Shown here piece after piece: positions 1-11,020 of a DNA stretch of 64,000 nucleotides; the stretch's first letter is position 1, and every line of letters starts with the position of its first letter. The position numbers and the translations under genes were made by a program. The notes beneath the pieces were generated by a model. The model was not told the origin of the DNA and searched no databases. It saw nothing but the letters and a program-made list of their open reading frames with translations. Source of the stretch: Mortierella alpina (lineage: Eukaryota > Mortierellomycota > Mortierellomycetes > Mortierellales > Mortierellaceae); contig JANATF010000001.1 of NCBI GenBank assembly GCA_029449245.1, positions 1,798,001 through 1,862,000 of the forward strand. The letters are read 5' to 3'.

Positions 1-95
1 ACAGGTATAAATATCAGGGTCCATCCGTCGCCTTTCGCTCTTCTTTTTTTCTTCTTTTCCTCACTGACCCTCTCGTCTTCCACATAGGCAAGGCA

Positions 96-243
96 GCGGG
101 TGCGCCCTACCGCTTCAACAAGATAGTGGAGAGCGGGTGTGCCCTACCGCTAAGACAAGATAGTGGATGGCGGGTGCGCCCTACCGCCTAGACAAGATAG
201 TGGAGAGCGGGTGTGCCCTACCGCTAAGACAAGATAGTGGAGG
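96..243. repeat. 37-bp tandem repeat, four copies
   Basis: Four back-to-back copies of a 37-base unit begin at 96, 133, 170 and 207, each starting GCGGGTG and containing CCCTACCGC and AAGATAGTGGA. Copies differ at a few positions, with alternating TGCG/TGTG versions, and a fifth copy breaks off after 243. There are no spacers, so it is a minisatellite rather than a CRISPR array. It could be part of a degraded transposon or subtelomeric-type repeat; I could not identify a parent element. Confidence 0.9.
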
Positions 244-388
244 GTGGAGTCAACCACTCGCAAAAATCGCTGATGGGCGACACCTGCAAAGGCCCCGCGA
301 GTTTGCCTCTACCTCGCGCTATAAACTCAAAGAGGAGGTGGAGTCAACCACAGTCAGCGGAGGACGACAAATCAGTGGAGCAAACCAC
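244..388. repeat. three dispersed short GTGG...CCAC inverted motifs
   Basis: GTGGAGTCAACCAC occurs at 244-257 and 338-351, and the variant GTGGAGCAAACCAC at 375-388. Each is a 4-base stem with a 6-base loop, lying directly after the 37-bp minisatellite. Their function is unknown; they may belong to the same degraded repetitive element. Confidence 0.6.
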
Positions 389-3282
389 TTGAAAAAAGAA
401 ACGTTTTTGGGGTGCGACGACAGACCACCTCCCCGTGGTGCACCCTGGGCAGCTTTGCTGGCAAAGAGTCTGTCATTCGAGGCTAGTTGGTATCGAGTAT
501 AGGCCTGATAGAGAAGTAAGAAAGTACAAAAAAATAAACCTGAAGAAGCGGCGTTCCTTCCACATGCATTATTCAAAATCTTGATGGGCGGCGGGGTGGC
601 AAAATGCTCTCATGGCCAGTGCGAGAACATGTCTGTGGGACGTGCTTGGAATTTAAGGTCTTGTGGGTAGGGAGCCAGGATGTCCGTTGAAATGGAGGAA
701 GCAGCATTTCAATTCACCCACAAGATCTTTTGCAGTAGTTTTTTTTTACGTCGTTAAAAATATCGTCAGCACCTTGTCATCCTCGTCTATGTCAAACATT
801 AATCTTGAATCTCGGATGTCAAAGCCATGTCGAATCACTTCGGTACCCGTAGTTTATAGTTCTTTTTCCTACCGTAAAGGACTGCGCCTTGAAAGATTAG
901 GGCACTGAGAAACTTGGAGAAGAACCTCACACATAGCAAAGATCATGTACATGTACACAGGCGTGGGACAATAGTAATGCTGATGTATAATACCCTCGGG
1001 TTTGATGCCATGGATACTTCTATTCCATTGCTACGAAATACTCTCGAGCACAGCGTTCCCTGTATCAAAGGTCGTGGCGTACCATATGTTGCTGCAGTGT
1101 GGTAGACTCGCAACCTATCACTCTTTATCATTATTCACAAAATGACCGCCTTCATACAAAGTATCGCCAAGTACAACGTTCTCTTGCGTAGGTGTTCTTG
1201 TAATACTCGTGATATCCAAGCTACTTTTCTTCTGTTGCCGAATCAAAATCTCACCAGGAGTATAGACACTGATGTCCTCTCACACGGTTTCGTCTAGTTC
1301 ATTCTCATCATTCAAGATCTTATACCCTTCGTCGCTCCTTTAAAGTGAACGGTTCTGTCCACTTCCTGGTTATCCTATGAATCTACCTCGCTACTTAATA
1401 CTGTCAACTTCAGCTTCAACTGTGATTTTAGCGATGTCTGGGAGGTAAAGGCGTTTTGTTTACTATAAGGGAAACTGAAGACAGGACGCGACAAAAGTTG
1501 CTCATGGCTTCCTTCGATATATTTGATATATTTGTATGATAAAAATTGACAGGTAATCTCATCTTAGTCCCCACCTTAGCCTTGCTCTCTTTGGCTTTGC
1601 CCTTCTTCACCCTGACCTGCTCAGCCTTGGGCGTCTTTACCCTGGTGTTTCAGTCGTATAACCTTAGCTTCACTCTGCTTGGCTTTGCTCTCTGTCACCA
1701 ACGCAATATCACGCCGCCTTGCTCGACCTTGGCCTGTGCCTCCTGTATGTTATTGTTTTCTAAAGTTCCTGGGAGCATGATGGAAGGGCTTTTGCGTGAA
1801 CTTCATTTGAAGGATGAGTATGGTTGGACCAAAAGACGCCTCATGGATCTGCAGCACATAACTTGACGTTTGTTTTCAAAATATGTTATGTCGTGGGTAC
1901 ATGGAGAAGAAAACGGCATGGCTGGGGAATGAGAAGACAGGGATATTATTACAAGGGAGGGGCTTCTGAGCCCCTGGGAACAGGTCTCCTGGATGCTACA
2001 GATCTAACTGAATATTGGCGTGTATCACCACATCAGCAAGTAATATATCTCGATGATTACCGTTTTTTCCTTTGAAGTTGAAGGCGTGCATCAAAGAGAA
2101 AGAACGCTGATGAATATTCCAGTGACCCTTGATCTCATGACCTTGCACCTCATGAGACTGGAATGCTCGGCTCACCTCGGTCTGTACCTCGCTAGTACCT
2201 GTCCACTGTTGGGGGTAGAAGTATGCAGAAAGGTCCTTTAAAAAAATGCAATTTGCCTGCCACTCTGCTTCTCTGCCTCTGTGGTTCTCTGGGGGTTGGA
2301 AGTAACATATTGACGACTCCGAGTTATAGTACAGTCCTATGTGGTTCCCAGCCAAAACCAACTGTATTCAATGAATTTCAAGTGGACCTCCTGGCGAGCA
2401 AAAGAAGCTGACCAACGTAAAACCAATGGATCAGTTCCTAATATGCATGAGCTGTAAGATTCATTTCAGAAACGAACCGTAGGCTATGAGAGTCAAGAAG
2501 ATGAAGAGCTATTGGGTATCTTGTGTGAGGCAGGACTCTGACTTTATATAATGTAGCGGCGCTAGAGGTGGCTGTAGACACATAGTGACGAAAAGAAGTG
2601 CTCTGTGACTTAGGAGGTATATATCGTAGACTGAATTTGAAGGATCAAGATTTGATGGATCAGGATCAGAAGGTGGAATGGATATGAACGGGCAGTCGTC
2701 AAAATGTACAGTAAAGGCTTTTTTTCTTTTTCCAGATCTTCCACATCCCAGATCCCAGGAGGTTACCTGATTCACTAAGACCCTTGTTTCTGGTTCCTCT
2801 GTTTCTCAACGTCAAAAACAAAGGTTTCTCTCTCACATGAACTAAAAAAGGCCGCACAAACGCCACGCAAAAAACGGAAAGAACGATTCATTAAGGTATC
2901 TTTTTTTCTTGGAAAAGGCCGCACAAAACCACTGTGAAGCTCGAGCAGTCTCCTCCGCGTCGCATCAGCACCTGCGAATCAAGCGGCTCTTTTGCGGTTG
3001 GTGCTGATCGCCTTCATCATCAACTCTCATCCCTCATCAATTGCGGCTTCATTCAGCTCTAAATAAACCACGTCCACGACTAAAGAGAGCGCTCAAACCG
3101 TTGTGTTGATATCGTCGCTGGAGTGCGCCAATGGACCCTCCGGCCAGGTTGAGCAAGCAGATCGGTCACAGGTCATTGTTTCCTCGTCGTTTACCTCTGG
3201 TGCACACAGACCTCACTGACCGGTGTCTTTGTGATTGTCCTAAACAGGATCACGGAGCTTCACGCATAATGTTCAGGCGGTG
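389..3282. other. gene-poor stretch, nothing recognised
   Basis: About 2.9 kb with only short overlapping frames on both strands and no convincing domain, splice-linked exon chain or RNA gene. A TGTACATGTACA-type palindrome lies at 944-958. Base composition is more AT-rich than in the housekeeping genes to the right. It may be decayed mobile or gene sequence. Confidence 0.5.
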
Positions 3283-3435
3283 ATGTCCAGCAGTCTGCGA
3301 TATCGATACAGCCATACTTCGGTCGAGCGCGTCAAGGAATACAGCGAGCTCACGCCCAAAGCTCCCCTGCAAAATCCCAGACTCGAAGACGGACAACAGA
3401 GTCAGCATTGCGGGATTGAGTTAAAGCAATGGTAG
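3283..3435 (+). pseudogene. possible ABCC-type ABC transporter fragment
   Basis: A short frame reads MSSSLRYRYSHTSVERVKEY and continues SELTPKAPLQNP before a stop at 3433-3435. The SVERVKEYSEL...AP pattern resembles the linker of fungal ABCC (MRP/Ycf1-like) transporters, just after the last helix of the second membrane domain and before the second nucleotide-binding domain. No Walker A, signature motif or upstream helices are found nearby, so only about 50 codons remain. The match rests on a short motif recalled from the family and could be coincidental. Confidence 0.3.
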
Positions 3436-4316
3436 GTCAAGAAAAAGGTATGCCAGAGAGGCGTTTTGCCATTCTTATCAAAAAGTGCAGCTGAGAGGCG
3501 CCTAGCTTTTCTTATTGTTCTCATGAGGGGGTCAATCCCATTTAGCATCTCCGTATTGTTCATAGAGTGGCGCGAAGGAAAAGGTCAGGGATGAGACCTT
3601 CAGCACCGCACCGGCGTGATGCACAATAAGGCAGATTGTTATATGTTGTGACACACTCGCCTTTCCAACAAAAGTGCAGGGGAATGCCAGCTTATTTTTA
3701 ATATCGCCGACATCGCTCCTATTGCTTCAATAATGGAAACGTGTATCGGAGGGCGAGCACAGACCGCAATTTCCAGTCCGACGCTTAAATAGTTCGTCGA
3801 TTCCTTCTCGTTTGCAACGCTCAAAATACACACTTGATCTTACCTGACTCTACCTGAACTGTCCTGACCCCACCCTCGCCTCAGTCATCCTAGCCCTCTC
3901 CAGGCGGGGTCTCAAAAGAAAGTGAAGCCGTTCTGGTGTACGGGTGTTCATGACATTCGCCTTCATACCATCTGAGCAGAGAGCATCATTGCCCAGCGAA
4001 GCCATATGCTGTTACTTCTACAATGCCACCATGGGAAGTCAAGTCCCGGTCGTCTAATTCATCCACAAGACGAACCACCCCAAGTGTGTCAAATTAGCAG
4101 ATGTTGGCCCAGTTCAAGAGCTCCTCGGCCGTTACTAGGAGCCCAAGTCGTATGACTCAATTAGTCACCCTACGGCCCCTCCTGCTCCAGTAAACGAAAA
4201 TGAAGGACACCAGTCAACGTTGATAGTCTGCATCAACTATTGCGCCTCAATAAGTAAGCATTCTCCCTTTACGCACTGGCCCTTGTCCTTGTCATCAACC
4301 TGTTCCTGACTAACAG
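3436..4316. other. intergenic, nothing recognised
   Basis: About 880 bases without a supportable gene on either strand; all frames are short and no splice-linked exons or RNA genes are visible. Confidence 0.5.
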
Positions 4317-4991
4317 ATGCATTTGCTTTCTCTCTCGTTTAACTTCCCAGCAATTCTACCGATGGCGTACACACATATCGTATCGTGGGCTCGGACTATC
4401 TTGATGTCCACTTCCCGCACCACCGTCAATCTACTCTACGTTGGCATGACCATAGAGAGTACACCACTCGGTCGCCATACGGCAGACTTTGCCTCGCCGC
4501 CGCAGTCGAGGCTCGGAAACATCGTTGCCCACTTCCAAGGCATCGGGGTCATCAACTGGAGGATATTCGAGTGGGTCGGTCTCTTTAGGCCGGTTGAGAA
4601 TGCCGACTCTGTGCGGGCGATTCCGGTCTTTGGCGACATTGAACGTAATCTAATAGCCTTGATGAGAGGCAAAGGGCTGAATTCGGCTTCGGGGGGTGCG
4701 ACTTACAACTGACAGTCAACTCCAGAATTTATGGCGAGGGTTCAGGGGGTGTTTATCACCCACAGGGCTACCAACCCTCAGCTTGCCCAGCCCTCTCTGG
4801 CTCCAGAGGGGCTCTTGAACACGATCCAAACCGCTATTCGGAATACAGTAGACGCCACGTACGCTATTTTTGCCTCGCGCGAACAGTTCTCTCAGCAGAC
4901 TCGGCGGACTCTGGTCAACGCAGCAGCACTTGAGGAGATCAAGGTCTACGCCGAGAGCGACGTTCAGGTGCTTGACCGACGTTATATGTAG
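4317..4991 (+). pseudogene. GIY-YIG-like nuclease ORF broken by one stop
   Basis: A single frame runs across the interval with one in-frame TGA at 4710-4712. The left part carries LLYVGMT, then ERNLIALMRGKGLNSASGG; the right part carries TNPQLAQPSL and a C-terminal stretch ending VLDRRYM. YVGMT followed about 60-70 residues later by an E..LIAL...LNS.GG block recalls GIY-YIG-type nuclease domains found in repetitive fungal protein families, where YVG would be the YIG-like half and the Glu the metal ligand. The stop sits where a Trp codon would need only one base change. The 5' end is uncertain, and family membership is an inference from motif spacing. Confidence 0.38.
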
Positions 4992-5607
4992 AGTAGAATA
5001 AAAAAAATAAAAAAACGCTCTTTTTCGATCTTGCCCCTGACCGTAGCTACAGGAGATTTTCTCGTTCCTGAACTTCTCCAAGCCTACCTCGTCTCACCTC
5101 CCACACTTCTGATGCTGCCTTACACCCATACACTTCCATGCGCTTCCTCACCATACTCCTGTTCACTCTGCCACTGGCCACCTCTGCTGTCTAGGCCTCT
5201 TGGCAAAGTTCATGCTCCAGAAACCATTCTCATCAAAGCTCGACGACGATGCCATCTTCATTGATAGAATCGTCCTGAAGACCGCCGAGGTTCTTCCAGA
5301 TCTCACAATTTATTAATAGGCTCAATCATGCTCTATCATTACTTCTACTGTTTCTACTGTTATACACCGTCTTTCCCACTCACTACGGTTTAATCATCGC
5401 AGGGTACGAAGCAGGTAACACACTGGGTTAGCCTCAATCTTGACTACCCTACGTTCAGCCAGTGCTCGATCTTATGAAGTCAACAGAGTCCATAATCAAA
5501 GGCACACTGCAGACTCGTATGGAGGCGGTCATAACCCCGCCTGAAACTGACAAGATTCTCCACCCTGATGGTGTTACTGTTTAGGAACTGAACGATCTCG
5601 TAATAAT
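4992..5607. other. intergenic, nothing recognised
   Basis: About 600 bases to the right of the broken ORF with no coherent coding frame or RNA gene. It runs into the G tract at 5608. Confidence 0.5.
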
Positions 5608-5631
5608 GGGGGGGGGGGGGGGGGGGGGGGG
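5608..5631 (+). repeat. 24-base G homopolymer
   Basis: An uninterrupted run of 24 G residues. Such tracts can form G-quadruplexes and are also prone to length error in assembly. A similar 23-base run lies at 43528-43550. Confidence 0.95.
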
Positions 5632-5995
5632 TTGGCTTCAGAGAGCCAAATTCTGGGTTGAATGTCTCGGTCGAGTCCAGGTCATGACCCAAACCCAGGA
5701 ATGCGTTCCAGCAGGCAATACGGATCGTCTTGATGGGCTATGAGCATCTGGTGGATTACTGATAGGATATGTTTACCTTGTTTGTGAAAAGAGAAGGCAA
5801 CCGAGCCTTGTTTAACTCCGAAAACTGTTCGCCGCATATCACTGTTGGATGCAGACACCGAAGTAGACAGCGTCTTCAAGCAAAAAAATGCCTGTATTCG
5901 CAAGATTGTGGTCGAGTGGTCAAGAGACATAACTCCCCATTGAATATAAATAAGGTGGTTTATTGGTATCTCCAGGTTACCCCGTGTTACGACGG

Positions 5996-6921
5996 TTACG
6001 ACGCAAAGTCCCAGATGAGATTTGTCTGGTAAAAGGCAGACAAGTCTCCTCCTAATGTGGCGATGTGGACGTCCTTGCGCGAACTGGATCGAATGCGGGC
6101 TCTTGTATATTCACCAAAGTCGTTCTCCAGCATCTCGATTCCGAGTCCTCTGTACAACTGTAGCCGCAGACTAAATAAGAGAGGAACAAATAATAATAAA
6201 TGGAGTTGTGAGTTGAGAAGCCTGTGCTGCTGGCAAAGAATGGCTCACATATGCAGTCCCATGGCAACTTACACAGCCGTGGCGTGTGCCTTATCGGTCT
6301 CCTCGTCGTCTTCTTCGTCGTGATCAACCACGGCGGCAGCTCGTGAACCAGACCTCGTTCCTCCGTCACCGCCATTCTCGGCTGATATTGAGGTTCTACC
6401 CCGCCCGTTGGTGGTAGATCCGTTCGCCTTTGATCCAGTCGGGGTAGAGGAATAGTTTACGTCCAGTTCCAAGTTCTGCTCCCTTAGTTGACGGAGCTCT
6501 GCTTCTAGAGAGGCAATGTCCTGGTCCATATCCTGAATCGACTTTGCAAGCGCAAATTTCTGCTGGTCCATTTCCACCATGCGGTCATCGTGTCTGAGAC
6601 TGTCTGGGTCGACATGTTCACGGGAGCCTTTAGATCTTGAGAGTTGTAGTTTTCTTGAGAGTTCTATTGTTCCCGGATCGCGCAAAGCGACGCGTTAGCT
6701 CATATGCCCCAATTGTAACATGCACTGGTATTGAAGCGATAAAAGAAAACTTGCTCAAACGTACGTTGAAGATAAGATCTGGCATCCTGCTGTATCTCGC
6801 GTCGAGTTCGTTCTGCCTCATGGATATCATTGGCTGTCTTTTGGATGCTCTGCACGTCTGCATTTGACCGGTGGAACTGCGAAGTAACGTCCTGGATCAA
6901 GGTTGCAATGTTTTCTTCCAT
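5996..6921 (-). CDS. SPC24: kinetochore protein Spc24
   Basis: This is a subunit of the four-protein Ndc80 kinetochore complex. With Spc25 it forms the inner globular head that docks on the Mis12 complex and CENP-T-type receptors. The model is three exons (6765-6921, 6273-6663, 5996-6170) with GTACGT and GTAAGT donors and phase-consistent joins, giving 240 residues. The N-terminal half is helical (MEENIATLIQDVTSQF), followed by a coiled coil around LEAELRQLREQNLELDVN. The last exon encodes LRLQLYRGLGIEM and ends NLIWDFAS, the hallmark of the Spc24 C-terminal RWD-like head. Between coil and head lies an unusual linker of about 60 residues rich in Ser, Gly, Thr and Asp, ending in an acidic DHDEEDDEETD stretch. 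It diverges from the PPR gene to its right. Confidence 0.85.
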
Positions 6922-7561
6922 TTGATTTGCTAGTGAGTGCTGGGTACTTGTACTTGTATGCGAGCTGTTTTCCGATGTGTCTCAAAGCGAGGTTTGCAAG
7001 TGGCAGTTCTGTTTGCGGCTCGTTGCTTAGAGCGTGATCCAGGCTTAAGCAGGATGGGGTATATATTGCTTCCAGTAATGATGGTCTAGTGATGAGTGCG
7101 ACGCGTCTGACAAGGGTTGTGCGAAGGTGGCTCGGGTCAATGCTGGTCGGTCAATGGGTGTTGATGCGGCAAGAAACAGAAGGAAAGCGTGTGCGCTGAA
7201 GACGAGGTGCAATGCGGTGAGCAGGCGGAAGCGAAGGGCAGGCAGTGCAGTCAAGGAAGCGATGAGGGGGTGTGCGGTATCGAAGGAGTGTTCCTTTTTG
7301 ATATGTCGCGAGTTGTCTTTGCACTTGTCGTTTTTGCCGCCAATGTGATCCCGCGGTGTGCGACACCCAAGGGATAAGCCACCAGCCACCAGCCCTCGGA
7401 CAGTCGGTGCTTCATGGGAGATCTCCAGGATTGCCGGTACGATTCAGGAACCACACTCACCAGACAGCAAGACAGCCAGACAGCAAGACAGCCGCCTCGC
7501 CTCGCCCAGGAAGACCTCTCTGCTCGTGCCCCTCGTCCTCCCCGGATATTCCGTCTCTGGC
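6922..7561. other. divergent promoter region between SPC24 and the PPR gene
   Basis: About 640 bases separate two genes transcribed away from each other. Frames cross it on both strands, including an open extension upstream of the PPR start, but none shows a domain. The likely content is two promoters and 5' leaders. Confidence 0.5.
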
Positions 7562-10500
7562 ATGAGGCTTGCTAGCATCAGGCACTTCCTACCAGGGCCG
7601 CGTCGGTCCATCACCACAGCAGAAGCACCAATGCACACTCGGATCAGGACCCCCCCGCCCCTCGCCCGCACAACCCGCACTACTGCTGAAGCAGCCGATC
7701 ACTTTTGGCAGAGCTGCTTCTCTCGCGCCTATTTGCGGGCAGTGGTCTCCAAGGATCTCGTTCGCTCCAGTCCAGGTACTACGCTGAAGGAAGCAGGATG
7801 CACTCGCCCAACCGTGCCATTCCCTCCGGCGACATTCCAAATCAACCGATACCTGATTAGGCGGCAGTCGCAAAGACTTTATACCAGCACAACAGCTGCA
7901 ACCGCAGCTACCACAGGTGCTTCTCTAAAATCTGTGCGCAACACTCCGATCCACGGCAAAGTCTCGCTCGTTTCAGCCGCAACCTCGTCCAACAGAACAA
8001 AACAGCGATCCACGCGTCAACTAATGGCGACTCTGGACAAGGCATTGCAGGACAGTGATCTCAGGACAGCACTGGATATTTACCTCTCGCTCAAACGCCG
8101 CAGCTTTGAGCCGCAACTCCTTCGGACCTGGTTCCATATCCAGCGCAGACTTGTCAGGCTTTTCCATCAAGCTCAGCTAGAAAAGTTGGCAGCTTATCCG
8201 GGACAGCAGCCGACTCGTCAGTCCGAGCGACATGAATGGAATCGGAAAAGGGTTCTTCGACACATTGCTCAGAGGACACTGAAAGGAAATGAACATGCAG
8301 AATCACTGGCCGCGCTCGTGGACGCGATTGGGAGGAGCAAGGCAATTGTCCACCATTCATATCAAACAAAATCAGCAACGAAGCTGCAGGACTGGAGAGA
8401 TGCACTGAGAGTTCTGGAGGAATGGGCTGTGTCTCCAGCATCATGGAAGAGACCTGTCGATAACAATGTGGCCACCCACAAAGGCACAGCTAAAGTGATC
8501 ACGCCAACCTCGGGACACCTTTGGAGACACACGACCCTGGAGAATGACCTGTCACACTGGCTCACAAAGCTGATGAAGAAGCTGGTCTACAGCCACACCT
8601 ATTTGATCCGATCTATGCTGGACTCTATACCTCAGCAGTTTGGGATCCGCACTACTGCGGCGATGCATGTTGTAAGCACCCCTTGGTCAACAATACTCGA
8701 TTTCATTACCATCTGCGCTGCAAGTGGGGACCAGTGTTCTTTATGCTAATAGTGTACCTATTTCACATACCCACAGGTGCTTTTGGAATACTACGCCACA
8801 CTGGGCCTCAAAGGCTGCAGGGAGTCCATGGCGATCGTGGAACACATGAATCACGAAAATATACCTTGGAAGCAAGAGCCGGCGGTTTACGACTATCTTC
8901 TCCATTCGCTCAGTCACATGTCGGGAAACGAAGCACAAGCGGACCGGATTATTGAGCAGATGCTTGCCAGCGATCTCATACCGCGGGAGGAGACCATGAA
9001 GGCTGCCATCATGTGCGCGGCACGTGCAGGCGATATGGAGGCCTGCTCAAGATATATTAGGCGCATGCACCAAGAGTGGAACCTGACTGTCACTGAACGG
9101 ATGAAGGCTATCTTGTTGTATGCGTGTGCCAAGCGTGGGGATTTCGATAGCGCCCTCGAGATCCTAAGCCAGCTCAGCCATACAGGGACACTGGTCCAGC
9201 CCAGGATGGAGATAGGGACCAACTCTGGACGACCAACACTGGAGGCAAAATCAAACAAGAGCGCCTCTAGAGCGGATATGGAACCCATATTGTCGACTCA
9301 GGACATTGTCAACAACTCCAACATGTTGCTCGCCCTCATCAACCAGACCCATGCTAAACGTGGAAGGAGGGAGCAGCTCACTCAAAAATTTGTCAAGGAG
9401 GAGGTTTCCAGGGTTCTGGAGCTTTTCACTGTGATTACAAAGGATCCCAACCAAGTCGACACACAGCTTTATACCATCATGATGCAGTACCTATCAACCC
9501 TGCCCTCGCCGCTGCCGGGCATGCTGTATCTATACAACGAGATGCGAGCATCCACGAATGCACAGCCCAACAAAGTGACTTACAGGATCATGTTGGAGGC
9601 TTGCGCAGAACAGATGGACATGGATCAAGGCGAGCAGTTGTGGTCCGATATGGCGAAAGCCGGTATACCCGAGGATAGTCATGTCCGAGCCAGCTTTGTG
9701 AAGGGGTGGGGTCGTGTAGGTTCCCTTGATCAGGCTGAACAGTACACGCGAGAGGGCTTGTTGGCACAGGAGGCACTTGACCAGCAACAGCAATATCAAC
9801 ACATGACCGCCTCTATGACCGATAGCAAATCCAGTAGATGGACGCCTATAATATCGAAAGCCGGACAACAGCTCAAGCGACTACCTGCAAGCGAGATGAT
9901 CAGCCTCACAGTACTGCATGAACTCATGAAGGCCAACTGGGCTCATAACCGACCTGAGCGGGTTTTGAAGCTGTATCAGGAAATGGATATGGGACACTGG
10001 GGTACGAGGATTCGACCCAATCAGTTCTCAGTTTCGATTGTGTTGCAGGCCTGTGGTTCAGGGACAGCTTCCGAGAGCCTGGTAGATCAGAGCATCGATT
10101 TAGTAGAGGGATACCTTGATAAGCAGAGACAACTACACAACCAACAACATCAGCATCAGGAGTCCGATGGCAGCAAAGCCGATAATGCTTTTGACGATCA
10201 GGGCGACATGGACGACATGCCCTTCCAAGGACTTCCTTTCCCTCTAACGACAGCTATCGTGGAGAGAACATTACCGACCTTGTCCGACCTCAACTATCGG
10301 CTGTACTACACTATGCTTGGGCGACACCACCGACAGCGTAAGATGATTGCAGTGTGGGATGACATGATGGATACGATCGAGCGGCCGCCTTCTCGTCTGG
10401 TTGTCAACCTGGTGACGGAGGCTCTGGAGAATGTGCAGTGGGGAGCTGGACCCATCAAGCGGATCCAACGAGAGCTGCGGGAAAAGTGGCCAAAGGTCGA

Positions 10501-10615
10501 GTGGCTAGGGACGCGACGCTCCAAGCCTCATGATGGCGGTTTTGATGTGGATGAAGAGTACGAAGCTGACGAGAGAGATGACTCTGTTGGCGCGGGGGGA
10601 CGATTTTGGAAGTAA
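7562..10615 (+). CDS. mitochondrial-type pentatricopeptide repeat (PPR) protein
   Basis: This is a predicted organellar RNA-binding protein of 982 residues in two exons (7562-8671, 8777-10615), with a GTAAGC donor, a CACAG acceptor and phase 0. I chose the Met at 7562 because it opens MRLASIRHFLPGPRRSITT, a basic Ser/Arg-rich leader typical of mitochondrial import; the frame stays open upstream to 7358. Helical pairs of PPR type recur in the second exon, for example PNKVTYRIMLEACAEQ followed by GEQLWSDMAKAGI, and PNQFSVSIVLQACGSG. By family, such proteins stabilise, process or help translate specific mitochondrial transcripts. The target cannot be told from sequence, and I do not recognise a specific orthologue. 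Confidence 0.8.
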
Positions 10616-11020
10616 ACCCGTTTTTTAATATATACGCTTTTATTGGCGCAGATCGGAATGTATTGTTGGCCAGCTGAGATTGCAATAGATGATGGCCGAG
10701 CGTGCGAGATCCAGAGCTGGCATAATTAGAGCTGGACGCGTCCTGGTGTAAATCGAGATATGAATACTGTGGGCTACTTTGAGTGAACCTTGATGACATG
10801 AGTCTTGGTAGGGCAGGCTCACAGGATATCAGCGACCCTCGGGCAACCCGACTCATCCTGTCTCAGCCTCTGTTCTATTATTTCCCTCCATCCCTTTATT
10901 TTTGCACCAAGAGAGCCCTCAATATCACTTTCCCTCCAAAATAGAACATCTTTCCGTCCATATCTGATCAGAAAAGTACGCGACACCCGTATCAAAAGCA
11001 GCCATTCCTCAACTTTGGCA
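10616..11020. other. intergenic, 3' region of PPR gene and 5' region of protease 1
   Basis: 405 bases with no gene. Both neighbours are on the plus strand, so this should hold a terminator and the protease promoter. A TTTTTTAATATATACG stretch just after the PPR stop is AT-rich and could serve 3' end formation. Confidence 0.5.

Noticed and set aside
96-243. CRISPR-like regular repeats
   Set aside because: The 37-base units are contiguous with no spacers, and the genome is eukaryotic.
7045-7389. Minus-strand open frame of 114 codons upstream of the PPR gene
   Set aside because: Several overlapping frames cross this promoter-like region on both strands; none has a domain or linked exon.
7358-7561. 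Upstream extension of the PPR protein
   Set aside because: The extension lacks targeting character, while Met 7562 opens a typical mitochondrial leader.
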